Numbered from the stretch's first letter, positions 37,589 through 49,186 are shown. The stretch is 64,000 bases of DNA from Schizosaccharomyces osmophilus (GCF_027921745.1 NC_079238.1:3224001-3288000), one strand, 5' to 3'. Translations and numbers: made by a program. Notes: generated by a model not told the origin, from the sequence alone.

Positions 37589-39606
37589 TTTGCGATGTGA
37601 TATGCTACAATAGTTGGGAATTTCTGTTTCAAAAACTTTGAATGATTTGTTTTATGTGTTTTAGAATTTCAAATGAAAATAATCCTCGTCGTAAAGAAAT
37701 CGTGAGCTTGGTAAAATATATTTTCAACCTGAGCTGTACTGGATGTAGGCAGCTTTTTGAACTTTGATGTAGTGGAAGGAAGAGGTATAAAATACGATGT
37801 ACGCAAATTTTATAATATATGATCAAATCCAAATCCCCGGAATATATTCCTTTGCATTCTCTACATTTTGCAATGTCTTGCCGTTGCTCTGGTAATGATA
37901 TGCTTACGTCGTTCATTTTCCGACAATTCCCGCGCCCGCACATATTTACGTCAAGCATTCGTAATGCATGGTGGAAAAAAAAAAAAAGAGCGACAAGAAG
38001 ATGAATACGTACCTGTACTATGTTGTTGATTCATCCAAGTTTTATGTATAGGATGCGAGTGGTTTTATTTTTCTTAGTCGTTTTTTTTTCAACACAAACA
38101 GAGGATTTTAATGGGTGCGTCGGAAAACGCCCTGCAAGGAACATGCAACATGTCAGACACGCTGATCCTATCTAGGTAACATGATTAGCGTGGATCGTAA
38201 GGAAAAAACGAGGTATCATTCGACAGCGGTAACAAGAAGGGGATAGAAGTCTCGGAAAAACAACAGATTTCTTTTATTTACAAACAAACGCAGTCGACCT
38301 GGTGTCCCAAAATGCAGTAGTACATAACAGTACATAAAATAGTACATTGAAGAGTAAATAGACCGAGTAAATAAATAAAAGAATATTAAAAAGAAAAGAA
38401 ATTTGAAGGATTTCTCTATCTTGCACCTCGTCTGGCAACGTTTTTCCTACTAGCCTTAGCGTTCCTTTGGATTCCGTTTGAGGGATCAGATCTCTCGCAT
38501 TGTTCCTATCATTGATCCATCCCTGCCCATGCTCGGTGTTAACCGATCGAATGTTTAGGTTAGGTAAAGGGACGGGTGGTCGAATAACCGGTCCCGCGTT
38601 TAGGAATATTGACGACTTCAGTAGGGGAAAAGGTTTCTAAAAAAAAAGAAAAAAAAAGAAACGACTCAAAAGAATTTTTAGTTATTCTTCTTTTTCTTTC
38701 ATCAAGAGAAAAAGCTTATGAAATTGCAAACGTCGCCGATAATGTTTTACGATTTCCTACCTTTGCATAGAACGACATCATTTTCTCTATCGACTTCGTT
38801 TACCGTCGATCTCTTACGGTACCTCTCGTATACTTTGAATTCCACCCTCGTTGCATTCTCGTAAATCGTTTCTTTTGCCTTGGTTTGTTTACCCAAAAAA
38901 AATAGGGTATTCCAGCGAGTCTTATCGTCTCCTTTAAAGGGACTCTTCTAGTGTAGTATAGGGTAGGGTTAGGTAGTGCAGTGTCTAATAATAGGATTGA
39001 GTAGGTAGGATAGAAAAGATGAGAGTAAGACACTTTTCTTTTCAAACAATGTTAGAAACATTATATGTATCAGTTTATTTTTTTTATTTCATTTGATATT
39101 TTTTTTCTAACTCTTTAACCTAATCAACTTATTTGTTTGCCTATTTATTTAATTTAATTTAATTTTATTCTCTACATTTCTCTCATGTAAATAAACAATA
39201 TAACGCAACGCAACGATCTTTTCATTCCCATTACCCACCAAGTAAACAAGAGTAGATGCAGTTTTGCAAACAGGATTCATTTAGGGAAATTTTCGGGGAT
39301 TCATTCTTTTTTGTACTAAATTAATTTATTTGCAAGTAATTCATTGCTCTTGTGTTTTCAAATCCAAAAAGAAATTCTATCGTGGGTTCTTTTCACACCT
39401 TGCTCTTTTTCCTACGTTTGTTTTCATTGCCCACGTCCTAGTCTTTTTTTCTTTCTCTCGTTTTTATTCCTCAGCTATCTTGGTGTACAGCACTCTAGAA
39501 TCCTTCCCAAGAAACGCCGTTTTCGGTTTGTTGACATTTCAACCTTGGTTTCCAAACTTCCTTTCTTTCTCTTCATTAATTCATCTTTACGAATTCCTTT
39601 CACAAA
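37589..39606. other. 2-kb divergent region, pfk1 / sad1
   Basis: The second-longest gap in the window. No coding frame over 110 codons and no homolog is seen. It holds telomere-like GGTTAGG motifs at 38553-38563 (TTTAGGTTAGG) and 38959-38975, several A/T homopolymers and pyrimidine-rich sequence before sad1. It probably holds long 5' leaders and both promoters; an unannotated transcript is possible. Confidence 0.4.
38959..38975 (+). promoter_or_regulatory. Telomere-repeat-like motif in pfk1/sad1 promoter region
   Basis: AGGGTAGGGTTAGG-type sequence, with a related TTTAGGTTAGG at 38553-38563. Fission-yeast Myb proteins such as Teb1 recognise TTAGGG-like sites in promoters. The assignment is by motif only. 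Confidence 0.3.
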
Positions 39607-41121
39607 ATGTTTACCAATACACCTGTTGGAGGGAACCGGGAGAGATATAATGGTGCACATCCAGCCTGGTCCCGATTAGGTACAAACACCGAACAGATCC
39701 ACCAAAATACTACAGACATGGCTGCTAAAATGCATAAACTTCGATACACCCAACTTCGCTCTCCTCCTACCCGCGTGTCCGTAGAGACCATGTCCTCGAA
39801 CCCAACAGCGCCTGCTCCTGCATTTGGCCTCCAGGTTCCCTACAATCAAGACGAAGCTTCTGAAAATGAAGAGTTTGAACGAGCTATTAAAGATGATCCA
39901 TCCACCGCTTCCAATGCCTCTTACTCTTCCGAAGAAAACGACGATGCCATTGAAGATACAAGCATAGCCGATACTGAAGACAACGAAGAGGCCTCAGATT
40001 TGGATGAAGATACTTACAAAGCGTATTCGAAGCGTCCCTCCGCTAAATTGCGCAAAAAACCATTCAAGCAATTTTTCAAACAGAAATCTTGGCTGCCTTT
40101 CGAATCCTACAAGTCACTGGCCTGGTTTTTCCTTGCATTGTTTCTCACCTTGATTATTATAGGAATCCTCCACAAGGCTCCGGCTATTTCATTTGGTAAA
40201 GACGATTCCATATATCCGCCGATAGCCCAACCTTCGCCTCCCAACGCAGCTGATTTGGGCAAGCCGTTCCATATGTTTGAACCCCCAAATGAAAAACCTA
40301 ACAAAGAACACGAACCCGAGCCTTCTACTGGCTTCTTGACAAAAGAAGAATTTCACAATATTCTTCACACCAAAATAGAAGAGTTAAAGGCTCAGTTAGA
40401 GAAAGAAATACTCTCGTTTAAATCATCCGAGTTAGCTGCTATTACACTTGACGATGAGTGGAAACACTTCATTCAAACGACCGTCGAAAATTATATTGGC
40501 GACCCTGTCTCACTTCCTAACTTTGCTCTTTTATCAACCGGTGCAGATGTTTTACCCTTTTTAACAACCAAAAATTATGTCAAGAGACCTTCTTCTTTTC
40601 TTCCAAAGGCAGCCTCCTATTTATTTGATTCGTTAACGATCCGTGGTCATGAACCGAATATGGCATTGCAATCAACAAATGGTGTCGCAATGTGCTGGAG
40701 CTTTCAGGGCTCAGAAGGACAATTGGGAATCTCGCTTTCACGTCCAGTATACGTTACAAATGTTACCGTCGAGCATGTGAATCAAAAGGTTGCGCACGAT
40801 CTTTCTAGTGCCCCAAAAGAGATTGAGGTTTGGGGTCAGGATGTCCACCAGAACGGAAAAAAAGGATTTTCTTACTTAGGTAGCTTGCTTTATAACATTC
40901 AAGGCGAGCCAATTCAAACCTTCCCCATTCATGTTTCATCAAAACTTCCGACGAAAAGCGTCATTTTCAAGGTTAAAAGCAATTGGGGAAATCCTGAATA
41001 TACCTGCCTATACCAGATTCGGGTTCATGGTACTGTCCCAAAACGAGAAGCAATGGCTGGCTTAAATGAAGAAACCTCTGGTTCCGAAGAAGATGCTTTG
41101 CTCGAAGAATCATTGTCATAA
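39607..41121 (+). CDS. sad1: SUN-domain protein Sad1 (LINC complex, spindle pole body)
   Basis: A single exon of 504 aa. The N-terminal nucleoplasmic region is 165 residues long with acidic low-complexity sequence (about 90-140). One transmembrane helix spans residues 170-188. A predicted coiled coil lies at about 245-285 (HNILHTKIEELKAQLEKEIL). The SUN domain spans about 300-475, with ALQSTNGVAMCWSFQGSEG, LGISLSRPVYVTNVTVEH, APKEIEVWGQ and a conserved Cys pair region ending in YTCLYQIRVHG. It spans the inner nuclear membrane, binds Kms1/Kms2 in the lumen, links the spindle pole body to chromatin and moves telomeres in meiosis. The acidic tail after the SUN domain is short. Confidence 0.96.
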   Translation: MFTNTPVGGNRERYNGAHPAWSRLGTNTEQIHQNTTDMAAKMHKLRYTQLRSPPTRVSVETMSSNPTAPAPAFGLQVPYNQDEASENEEFERAIKDDPSTASNASYSSEENDDAIEDTSIADTEDNEEASDLDEDTYKAYSKRPSAKLRKKPFKQFFKQKSWLPFESYKSLAWFFLALFLTLIIIGILHKAPAISFGKDDSIYPPIAQPSPPNAADLGKPFHMFEPPNEKPNKEHEPEPSTGFLTKEEFHNILHTKIEELKAQLEKEILSFKSSELAAITLDDEWKHFIQTTVENYIGDPVSLPNFALLSTGADVLPFLTTKNYVKRPSSFLPKAASYLFDSLTIRGHEPNMALQSTNGVAMCWSFQGSEGQLGISLSRPVYVTNVTVEHVNQKVAHDLSSAPKEIEVWGQDVHQNGKKGFSYLGSLLYNIQGEPIQTFPIHVSSKLPTKSVIFKVKSNWGNPEYTCLYQIRVHGTVPKREAMAGLNEETSGSEEDALLEESLS

Positions 41122-41154
41122 GTTGATTTCAAACACTCCAAACCTTTTCATTTA

Positions 41155-41643
41155 TTATTCTACCATTGGCTTAAAATTATAAAATAGGGTCTCTCGTTTT
41201 CTATTCTCTTCGTCAGCTTCTTCCAGTGTCAAGATCTGTTCTATAACATTGGGCGGATCCAATTCAAACCGCTTAGCACGACGCCAGCGTTCAAGCCGAG
41301 TCATTCCCAAGTAGGGTCCATATTTGGCAGACATGTCAAAGTGATGCAGGACTAATTGCACTTTACTCATTTCTTCTTCGTGGACTGGCAGACTCATACG
41401 TTCCGATAAAATGCCTTTATAAGCATTGTCAAGAGATTCGGACAGTTCAGGGTCACTTTCAATTCGTTCTTCTAAGCTGACATTCTTCGCACTTTCTTTA
41501 TTTGTTCCTTTTTCTGTAACGGACGATTTCGCATTTTTTCCCGTTGCTGAGTTTTTCGCAGTTCCTTTAGTGATTTTGGGAAATGCGTCTTGTACAGTCC
41601 TTTTTGGAGCTGTGTTTTTAGTCCCTTTGGAATTCTTCTTCAT
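41155..41643 (-). CDS. cdm1: DNA polymerase delta small subunit Cdm1 (POLD4 family)
   Basis: A single exon of 162 aa (about 160 in S. pombe). The basic N-terminus carries KRTVQDAFPKI, a position equivalent to the PCNA-binding motif of POLD4. The C-terminal domain holds the family signature FDMSAKYGPYLGMTRLERWRRA followed by ELDPPNVIEQIL. Cdm1 is the non-essential fourth subunit of Pol delta and stabilises the holoenzyme in replication. Its stop is 33 bp from that of the convergent sad1, so the 3' UTRs must overlap. Confidence 0.93.
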   Translation of the reverse strand: MKKNSKGTKNTAPKRTVQDAFPKITKGTAKNSATGKNAKSSVTEKGTNKESAKNVSLEERIESDPELSESLDNAYKGILSERMSLPVHEEEMSKVQLVLHHFDMSAKYGPYLGMTRLERWRRAKRFELDPPNVIEQILTLEEADEENRKRETLFYNFKPMVE

Positions 41644-42500
41644 TTGGAGATGTCTGCTTTTTAGACAATAAGACTTGCACTTAATCAGACTCGCAGCTGT
41701 TTTTTATTCTTTGTTTCTTTGAAAGTTACTAATTTTTTTAAGATTTTAATTAACTGAAAACAGTGAAGATATGCTAATAATTTCTGCCTTTGAAACTTTC
41801 CTTTGTAGTCTCTTATGCATATTACCAAGATCCGATGCGTCACGCTGACGAGAATCCTATTACAGCCGCCAGCCTTTCTCTTGTTCAATAGTACAAAAGT
41901 CTGATAGAATTGAACTGGTATTATTCTATTCTAGTCAATTCTTCCCTTCTATTTAATGAGTATATTTATTTTCCTTTCTTTTGGGTCGCATATTCTTCGT
42001 TCTCAGATAATTTATATTATCACATCATCATTTCCTTAACCGTAGTAAACAAACAATAAAAAGTTTATTCTTTGAAATGCTTCTGTATAGCAAGCGAGCA
42101 TCTACTCTGGCGGATTACCAAGAATCCAACACCGCTTAAACATGTTATCCTGAAACAAGCATATCTGTACTGAAGTAGGAATACGAGTTCAATGCCGAGG
42201 ATTAATAGCTTTACATGGCCATTGGCCAAGATCTATTTGACATGGCTTAAAATATACTGAAGAAGGGAGAATAACAGCAAGAAGTGCCTTTCTTCCAGAC
42301 GACATATGTCTTCTCTTTCCTTCTTATTCCTATGGATTTCTTTTATTATTTACAGTACTTGACGGAAATGTAGTGTAGTACTTTAAACAAGGTAACAGTC
42401 TCAAGTCACGTTGGAAGAAGTCCACCGACTTGCAGTTGCTTCTTCATCAACTACAAAAGATATTCGAGCCCGTTTGTAGGGGAACTTGAATCGTTATAGA
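41644..42500. other. Divergent region, cdm1 / cct1
   Basis: 857 bp between start codons. The minus-strand open frame 41685-41888 is not supported. No tRNA or repeat; 42060-42260 has higher GC than its surroundings and could hold a structured RNA, but I found no defining box. Confidence 0.35.
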
Positions 42501-44407
42501 ATGTTTCAAGCACCTAGAGAGTCCACTCTCTGTATGTAGAGTTGCTTACAAGAAAGAAAAACTTGCTAACCGAATTCTAGTTTTGAGTGGTGAAAAAGTT
42601 AGCGGAGAAGATGTCCGCAATCAAAATGGTAAGGGTTGCTTAATAATAATATTTTAGAATACAAAAGTACTTACGCTGTTAGTTTTGGCTACGACTGCAA
42701 TTGCCAACATCGTGAAGTCTTCCCTTGGCCCTGTCGGTTTGGATAAGATGCTAGTGGATGATATTGGTGTAAGTTGTTATATTTTCAAAAGAACTGTAGC
42801 CCGATTGAGGAATGGAAGAAAATGATTTCCCATCGGTGTTCGTGCAGTTTGCATTGCGAAAAAAAAAATTTGTCTTCTAGGATATCAACTAACTGTACTA
42901 GGATGTAACCGTCACCAACGATGGTGCTACCATTTTATCGTTACTAGATGTTGAACATCCTGCTGGCAAAGTTTTGGTAGAGTTAGCACAACAGCAAGAT
43001 AAAGAAGTTGGAGATGGAACCACAAGCGTTGTGATCATCGCCGCTGAGCTTTTGAGACGCGCTAATGAGCTTGTGAAAAACAAAATTCACCCAACTACTA
43101 TCATTACAGGATACCGTTTAGCCATCCGCGAAGCTGTAAAGTTTATGAACGATGTTTTGAGCTCCAGCGTTGATACCTTAGGAAAAGAGAGTTTGGTAAA
43201 CGTTGCAAAGACTAGTATGTCTTCAAAAGTTATCGGTAACGATTCGGACTTTTTTTCAGCAATGGCTGTCGATGCCATGCTTTCTGTAAAAAGCATAAAT
43301 CCTAAAGGAGAAACTCGTTACCCGGTTAAGGCTGTCAATGTCTTGAAAGCTCACGGTCGAAGCTCTCGTGAATCTGTTTTGGTCAAAGGATATGCATTGA
43401 ACTGTACTGTTGCAAGTCAAGCAATGAAAACAAGAGTTCCAAATGCAAAGATTGCTATTTTGGACATGGATTTACAGAGAACTCGCATGGCATTAGGTGT
43501 CCATATCACCATTGACGATCCTGATCAACTTGAAAAGATTCGCGAACGTGAAGTTATGATAATCTTGGAACGCATTAAGAAGATTCTTAACTCTGGTGCT
43601 AATGTCATTTTAACGACAAAGGGAATTGATGACCTATGCTTAAAGTCCTTTATAGAAGCTGGTGCTATGGCTGTACGCAGATGCAAGCGTGAAGATTTGA
43701 GACGTATCGCAAAAGCAAGTGGTGCTACTATGTTGAGTTCATTGTCCAACTTGGAAGGTGACGAAGTCTTCGAAAGCTCTTACTTGGGTTACGCTGAAGA
43801 AGTCGTCCAAGAAAAGTTCTCTGACGATGAATGTATTTTGGTCAAAGGTACCAAAGCTTATTCTTCAGCCTCTTTGGTCTTGCGTGGTCCTAACGAATTC
43901 ACTTTGGATGAAATGGAGCGTTCTTTGCACGATGCTCTTTCGGTTGTCAAACGTACTTTAGAGAGCGGTGCTGTTGTTCCTGGTGGCGGTGCTGTTGAAA
44001 GTGCACTTAGCATATACTTAGAAAATTTTGCTACTTCACTTGGTTCTCGTGAACAATTAGCGATTGCCGAATTTGCTCAAGCTTTGCTGATTATTCCCCG
44101 AACCCTTACTGTTAATGCAGCTAAAGACTCCACTGAACTTACAGCAAAACTTCGTGCTTACCATGCTGCTAGCCAAAATGCTGAGGTAACAGACATAAAA
44201 AAGCGTGGCTATAAAAATTATGGTCTTGATTTGTTGAACGGAGTTATTCGGGATAATATAAAGGCTGGTGTTTTGGAACCTTCTATGTCTAAGTTAAAGA
44301 GTTTGAAGAGTGCGGTTGAAGCTTGCATTGCCATCTTACGAATTGATACAAGTATAAAATTAGATCCTGAGCAACAACCTGAAGATCCTCATGCCGGTAT
44401 GCATTAA
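42501..44407 (+). CDS. cct1: Chaperonin CCT/TRiC alpha subunit (TCP-1 alpha)
   Basis: Four exons: 42501-42531, 42581-42628, 42683-42768 and 42902-44407, giving 556 aa, the family length. The spliced N-terminus reads [19 protein letters not shown] and continues into [19 protein letters not shown]. Group II chaperonin motifs are present: [20 protein letters not shown], the ATP site [14 protein letters not shown], and [16 protein letters not shown] is the cytosolic eight-subunit ring that folds actin and tubulin. In intron 3 two tandem TAG sites occur near the end; the second, after ACTAACTG, gives [10 protein letters not shown] in frame. Introns cluster in the first 160 codons, common in fission yeast. 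Confidence 0.96.
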
Positions 44408-44703
44408 TTTTGTCATAATTAGTGTGATGTTTGACTTCTTGCATTTGACCCCTCAAAAAGGTTTCAATTTTATGACTTAAATAGGAGATTCTTAAAATAT
44501 ATAAATTTTTCCAAAACTAATTAAAAGTAAAACTAGCAATCATAAATAATTCAAAAAGGCGTTAGACATTATTCATCAAGTAATGTGTTATTGCACTATG
44601 CAAAATCAGAAAGGGGAGGAGGCATCATTTCATTATTTTTATTAAAACAACAATATAAAGAAAAATATTACGACGAACTTTTTATCATGTCAACTAAAAA
44701 TTA
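44408..44703. other. Convergent intergenic region, cct1 / pck2
   Basis: 296 bp of AT-rich 3' flanks; no feature seen. Confidence 0.4.
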
Positions 44704-47679
44704 TTACGCTTTAATAGATGTTGAATCATCATGGCTAAAGTAAGAAAAACCGCGAAACTCCTCTTGCATCTTATCGGTCAAAACTGATTGAACTGGCGTC
44801 AAAACCGGCAATTCTCGAGTAAACTCTTCATCGAAATATTTGGTATCTGTTTGGGAATCAAGTTGAGGGATATAAGGTGGCTGAGTTTGCTTATGATAAA
44901 TATCATCCCAATTAATGTTATTAAAAAATGGATGAGCCATAACGTCTTCAGCATCATTCTCGCCGGACCCGAGCCGCTTTATAGGATCTCGTGTGAGCAG
45001 CTTTTGTAAAATGGAAACGGAATCTCTAGGCATATGAATTGGATATAAAGGTTCATCAGATAAAATAGCATCGAAAATTTCTTCCTCATCATCTCCTCTA
45101 AATGGGGATTGACCGAGAAGCATTTGATATATGAGAACACCGAATGCCCACCAGTCCACGCTACGAGTATAATTTTGCTCCAATAAAATTTCAGGAGCCA
45201 TAAATTCAGGTGTTCCGCAAAATGTAGCAGTCGTATTGTTGTACCACATATCTTCCTTGCACAATCCGTAATCCGCTACTTTAATATGGCCATCGGGACT
45301 TAAAAGAATGTTATCCAATTTCAGATCTCGATAGACAATGCCATTATCATGGAAATACTTTAATGCCAAACATACTTCTGCTGCGTAAAACTGAGCGCGA
45401 CGTCTAGAGAATTGCTGTTGTTGAATGTGTAACATCAAATCTCCTCCGCTAACAAAATCCATCACAAAATATATTCTTGTCTCTGTTTGAAAACAAGAAT
45501 GAAGGTTCACTAAGAAGGGATGACGCTCACGATTAGCCACGAGGAAAACACGTTTTTCAGATTTGGTACTTTCGACTTCATCATTCTCTAGAATAAACTT
45601 TTTCTTCAACACCTTTATTGCGTACAATTCCTTATTGCTCTTATACTCTGCCAGCATAACCTTTCCGAAATTTCCTTTTCCTAAGACAGTTAAGAAATTA
45701 AAATCTTCCAAACCAATTCTTTTTGGCTTCCCATCATAAGTAAAACCAGGGACAGAAGCATCACGAGAAGAAACTATAGTATTTACGCCCTTTACAGAAA
45801 CATCTCCCTCTTTTTTGTTATTTATTTCTTTAGTAATCGATCCTTTAGGAGCTTGGTCTTTTGTACCCTTTTTACCCGAAAGCTCTATTGCGCCAGCATG
45901 GACCGGCTTCCTTTTAATGGGTTCAATTGAAAACTTTTGGGATGTAGGAGTAGGAGGAGATTCATTTAGCGTACCAACTGGCGAAGGTTGACTAGCTTTA
46001 TCTTCTGAAAATGCTGTTGTTGAAGCAGGTGCAAGATTGTTAGGCTTCTTGTTATAGTTAGTCGCTTTTTGTTTAGTAGTACGAATTTCAGAAAGGACGC
46101 GGTTAGCCATTTCCATTGACATTCCACAAAAATCAGGAACTAAATGAACACATTGAGCATGTGCTGTGATACCACATTCTGTACATTTTCTTGCATTTTT
46201 ACGACCAAAAGGGAGAATATAACCACAATGACAGCACCAGTTCGCTCCAATATTTGTATGAGACTCGAAATGGTGTGGTATTCTGTGATTTATTTTCTCA
46301 TATTCACTCGAAAATGAGTCACTAGACTTCGAAATGCACTTTGTTACAACCTTGGAATAGCATTTTCTATGGCATGTGTAAAGACAATCTTTACATTGCA
46401 TACCAATGGCACTTTTTAAAAATTCACCACATAAAGCACAGCGCATAATCTGATAGAATTGGTGTTGCAAGAAACGGTGTCCGTAAACCTCATGCACGCT
46501 CTCTTTGCGCTGACGAATTGCACCTTGTCGACCTAACCCTGCATCCAAAGGACGCTTTCGAACATTGTTTTTAGTAAAATTCATGGTCAAATGAATTTGA
46601 CCCACGGGCTCCAAAGAAAACCAAGCATTAACAATAGAGTTTCCTTCAGGAGACTTTGAAGCCACGGTCTCCGGTTTAGAAGAGGCCAATGATGATGGTA
46701 AAAACATGGACGACCTTTGATTTTGCATATGATCTGCACTGACCCAACCTTTGTCGGATACTTCTTGCTCGACTTTTTTACGACGCTGTTTTTCGACCAA
46801 ATCTGAAAGACGGACCCACAGTAATGCAACAGGCAACAAGACTTTCTCATTCTTTTTTTCATAAACGATGACTTCCACTTCGTTGGTTTTTTCGAGATTT
46901 ATTTCGAAGTTGTCATAAAATTTACCTCCACGACTAGTTCTCGTCCTCGCGCGCTCAAGGTCTTCAGCACGAATGACTACAAGTGTCTCCGTGTGTTTTG
47001 ATAATCCAGCAGAATGAGAAACATTTCGTATAGAATGCACACCTATTTTCAGTAAGCCGGACTGAGGACGCCGAGCATTCAGGTTTAGTCGACTTTCATT
47101 AGTGGGGACATCATCTTCATCAATTTCAATATGCAAGTCATGATAACGTTTTAATGACTGTTGAAGCAAACTGATTTTCTGGGCACTTTCTTCGTACTTC
47201 TTTTCCGCCTCAGCAATGCTACGTCGATCGTGCTCACGTTCGTACAACTTTGCCATTTTCTCAATACCTCTTCGATATTGTTCTTCAACGGAAAGCTTAA
47301 ATTCCAACTGTTGTAACAAAAACGAAATTTTGTTGATCGTCAAAGGGGCATCGTAGTTCAATAAATCCAAGTTGGAGTCAACATTAGACAGACCAGAAGA
47401 GGTACTTTTTGATGATTTCGGATTGGAGTATTGAGGTTTCAATGTCGGCTCTGAGGACCCCTTCGATGAGACGCTTCCTGACTTTCGAAGTTGCAGTTTT
47501 CCGAGGCGTTCTTCAAGATATATTATGCTCTTTTTCGCTTCTTCAATATTACTATGAAGCTGTTGATGAACTACCGGGTTTTGCGTCAAACGTTTCATCG
47601 AAAGGGCTCCATGAATCACCGATCTTTCCCTCTCGATTTTTCTGTTGACTTCAGTAATTGCTTCATCTAGCATATCCAT
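44704..47679 (-). CDS. pck2: Protein kinase C homolog Pck2
   Basis: A single exon of 991 aa from the ATG at 47677-47679. The frame stays open 27 codons further but reaches a TAA with no ATG. Domains in order: HR1 repeats (about 1-170), which bind Rho GTPases; a C2-like region (about 190-330, GLLKIGVHSIRNV); two C1 zinc fingers (about 395-520, HRFLQHQFYQIMRCALCGEF and HHFESHTNIGANWCCHCGYI); a linker; and the kinase. The kinase has GKGNFGKV, AIKVLKKKF, YRDLKLDN, ADYGLC with the T-loop FCGTPEFMAPE, a turn motif and FRGFSYF as hydrophobic motif. Pck2 acts in the Rho1/Rho2 cell-wall integrity pathway. Pck2, not Pck1, is chosen by position next to cct1. Confidence 0.92.
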   Translation of the reverse strand: MDMLDEAITEVNRKIERERSVIHGALSMKRLTQNPVVHQQLHSNIEEAKKSIIYLEERLGKLQLRKSGSVSSKGSSEPTLKPQYSNPKSSKSTSSGLSNVDSNLDLLNYDAPLTINKISFLLQQLEFKLSVEEQYRRGIEKMAKLYEREHDRRSIAEAEKKYEESAQKISLLQQSLKRYHDLHIEIDEDDVPTNESRLNLNARRPQSGLLKIGVHSIRNVSHSAGLSKHTETLVVIRAEDLERARTRTSRGGKFYDNFEINLEKTNEVEVIVYEKKNEKVLLPVALLWVRLSDLVEKQRRKKVEQEVSDKGWVSADHMQNQRSSMFLPSSLASSKPETVASKSPEGNSIVNAWFSLEPVGQIHLTMNFTKNNVRKRPLDAGLGRQGAIRQRKESVHEVYGHRFLQHQFYQIMRCALCGEFLKSAIGMQCKDCLYTCHRKCYSKVVTKCISKSSDSFSSEYEKINHRIPHHFESHTNIGANWCCHCGYILPFGRKNARKCTECGITAHAQCVHLVPDFCGMSMEMANRVLSEIRTTKQKATNYNKKPNNLAPASTTAFSEDKASQPSPVGTLNESPPTPTSQKFSIEPIKRKPVHAGAIELSGKKGTKDQAPKGSITKEINNKKEGDVSVKGVNTIVSSRDASVPGFTYDGKPKRIGLEDFNFLTVLGKGNFGKVMLAEYKSNKELYAIKVLKKKFILENDEVESTKSEKRVFLVANRERHPFLVNLHSCFQTETRIYFVMDFVSGGDLMLHIQQQQFSRRRAQFYAAEVCLALKYFHDNGIVYRDLKLDNILLSPDGHIKVADYGLCKEDMWYNNTTATFCGTPEFMAPEILLEQNYTRSVDWWAFGVLIYQMLLGQSPFRGDDEEEIFDAILSDEPLYPIHMPRDSVSILQKLLTRDPIKRLGSGENDAEDVMAHPFFNNINWDDIYHKQTQPPYIPQLDSQTDTKYFDEEFTRELPVLTPVQSVLTDKMQEEFRGFSYFSHDDSTSIKA

Positions 47680-48243
47680 CGTCGTATTGCCCTTCTTTCT
47701 TCTGAATACTGACTCTTTTAGGGTATTAATCCACTTCTTTATGTCTCTATGGGAGTACACTTATTGTTGGTTGTCGGTGAATGAGTGACATTTGACTAGT
47801 CGCATAATATGTAATAGTCCTCCACTACTGCGGGAAGCTTAATCCAGTATATAGTTGAATATATCAATTGATATTGTTTTATCTACTTAAATGAAGTACT
47901 TTCATAAACGATTTATTTTTTAGGCCCTTAGTTGGAAATTCATATCACCTTAGCCTAGTCCTTATTACCGACTGAATACTAAAGTAGAAGCTGAATATCT
48001 TAAACATTGTACTTATAAAGGAAGTAACTTTTCCTGATTTAACTTTTTGGTAATTTTCTAGGAAGAACATAATTTTGCTTTTTGTTTTCCTTTCAAGATC
48101 CTATCTGAAACATTCTATCATCCATTCTACGATCATAGTGCAAAACCAAAAATTATCCATTCGTGGTGCGTGTTTGCGTGTGCCTGGAAAGAATTCTGCT
48201 TTAGCAATCGTTAAATGGGTCTTATAGTTGAAAGCATTTAGCA
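47680..48243. other. Divergent region, pck2 / rev7
   Basis: 564 bp between start codons. It should carry both promoters. No supported gene or repeat. Confidence 0.4.
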
Positions 48244-49186
48244 ATGGCTACTGAGGATCCATCATGGACAGTCAAACGTACGTGGTTCATTATGACTTTT
48301 CAAAATAACACAATACAGAATGCATAGACGTCTTCCGTGAGTTTTGTAAGTGATGCTTTTTCTTTCAAGACGCTAAACACAAATATAGTGATTGTCTGTA
48401 TTCATAGTATTCTATGCAATCGTCAGCTATATCCAGAAAGTAAGACTACTTACTATAAATAATAAGGAAACGAGTGTTTACAGCAATAGGTCTTTTTATC
48501 AAATCTAGGAAGTATAATACTGTTGTTTGGCAATCGCGCCATCCTATATTATGCAATTACATTCAAGACGCTGTTGAGGCATGCACTCAAGAACTGCAAG
48601 AGGTATAATAATTGCTATCCATTTTTATTTGGTAATTCTTCTGACCTTTTAGGGAATAGTTGAATGTATTTATCTCTCAATTACGTCGACAGACCAAGTG
48701 GAACTGGAACGGTATATATTTTCAGCTTACTCAATTCCGAGAATCCCAGACTTTTTACTTGAAAAACCGTAAGGAAAATGTTAATCTGTTGTGAGTTTAA
48801 CTTTCCTGACCAGATCGTCAGTGTATCTCCAAGGGTGCCGTATTCCGATTCTTTTGTAGAATCTCTAAGAGCAGCAATGATCCGAATTCAAAATGCTACG
48901 CATTCATTACAACAATTACCAGAAAGTAACTTTACTCTTCATATCTAAATGAAATTGTTGCTGACTTTTCACAGATTGTTCATGGTCAATTCGACTTACT
49001 TTGAAAGAAAACAACACTAGACCCAAGGCTTGGGAAACCTGGTACCTATCAGAACATACTCCGGAATCCAACTTGGAGAGAAGATACCAAAATCTTACTA
49101 TACCGCTGAGAAATATTTCTATTGGACCAATGGATTCTGAAATATGGCTTGAATCGCGCCCAGACGTGTACGACAATGAAAAGTAA
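48244..49186 (+). CDS. rev7: DNA polymerase zeta accessory subunit Rev7 (HORMA domain)
   Basis: Seven exons: 48244-48277, 48319-48345, 48389-48439, 48490-48602, 48653-48768, 48822-48925 and 48975-49186, giving 218 aa. The spliced protein aligns along its length with human MAD2L2/REV7: VFREFLIVCIHSILCNRQLY, then SLFIKSRKYNTVVWQSRHP, LCNYIQDAVEACTQEL, YIFSAYSIPRIP, SLRAAMIRIQ, and the C-terminal RRYQNLTIPLRNISIGP seat-belt segment. It is a single HORMA domain that bridges Rev3 and Rev1 in translesion synthesis. All six junctions keep the frame. Intron 5 must end at CGTCAG (48821), not the first CAG, to stay in frame. Six introns in 660 coding bases is dense for this genome. Confidence 0.92.

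Noticed and set aside
38800-39045. Minus-strand 81-codon frame between pfk1 and sad1
   Set aside because: Composition like the flanking non-coding DNA, no homolog, no conserved motif.
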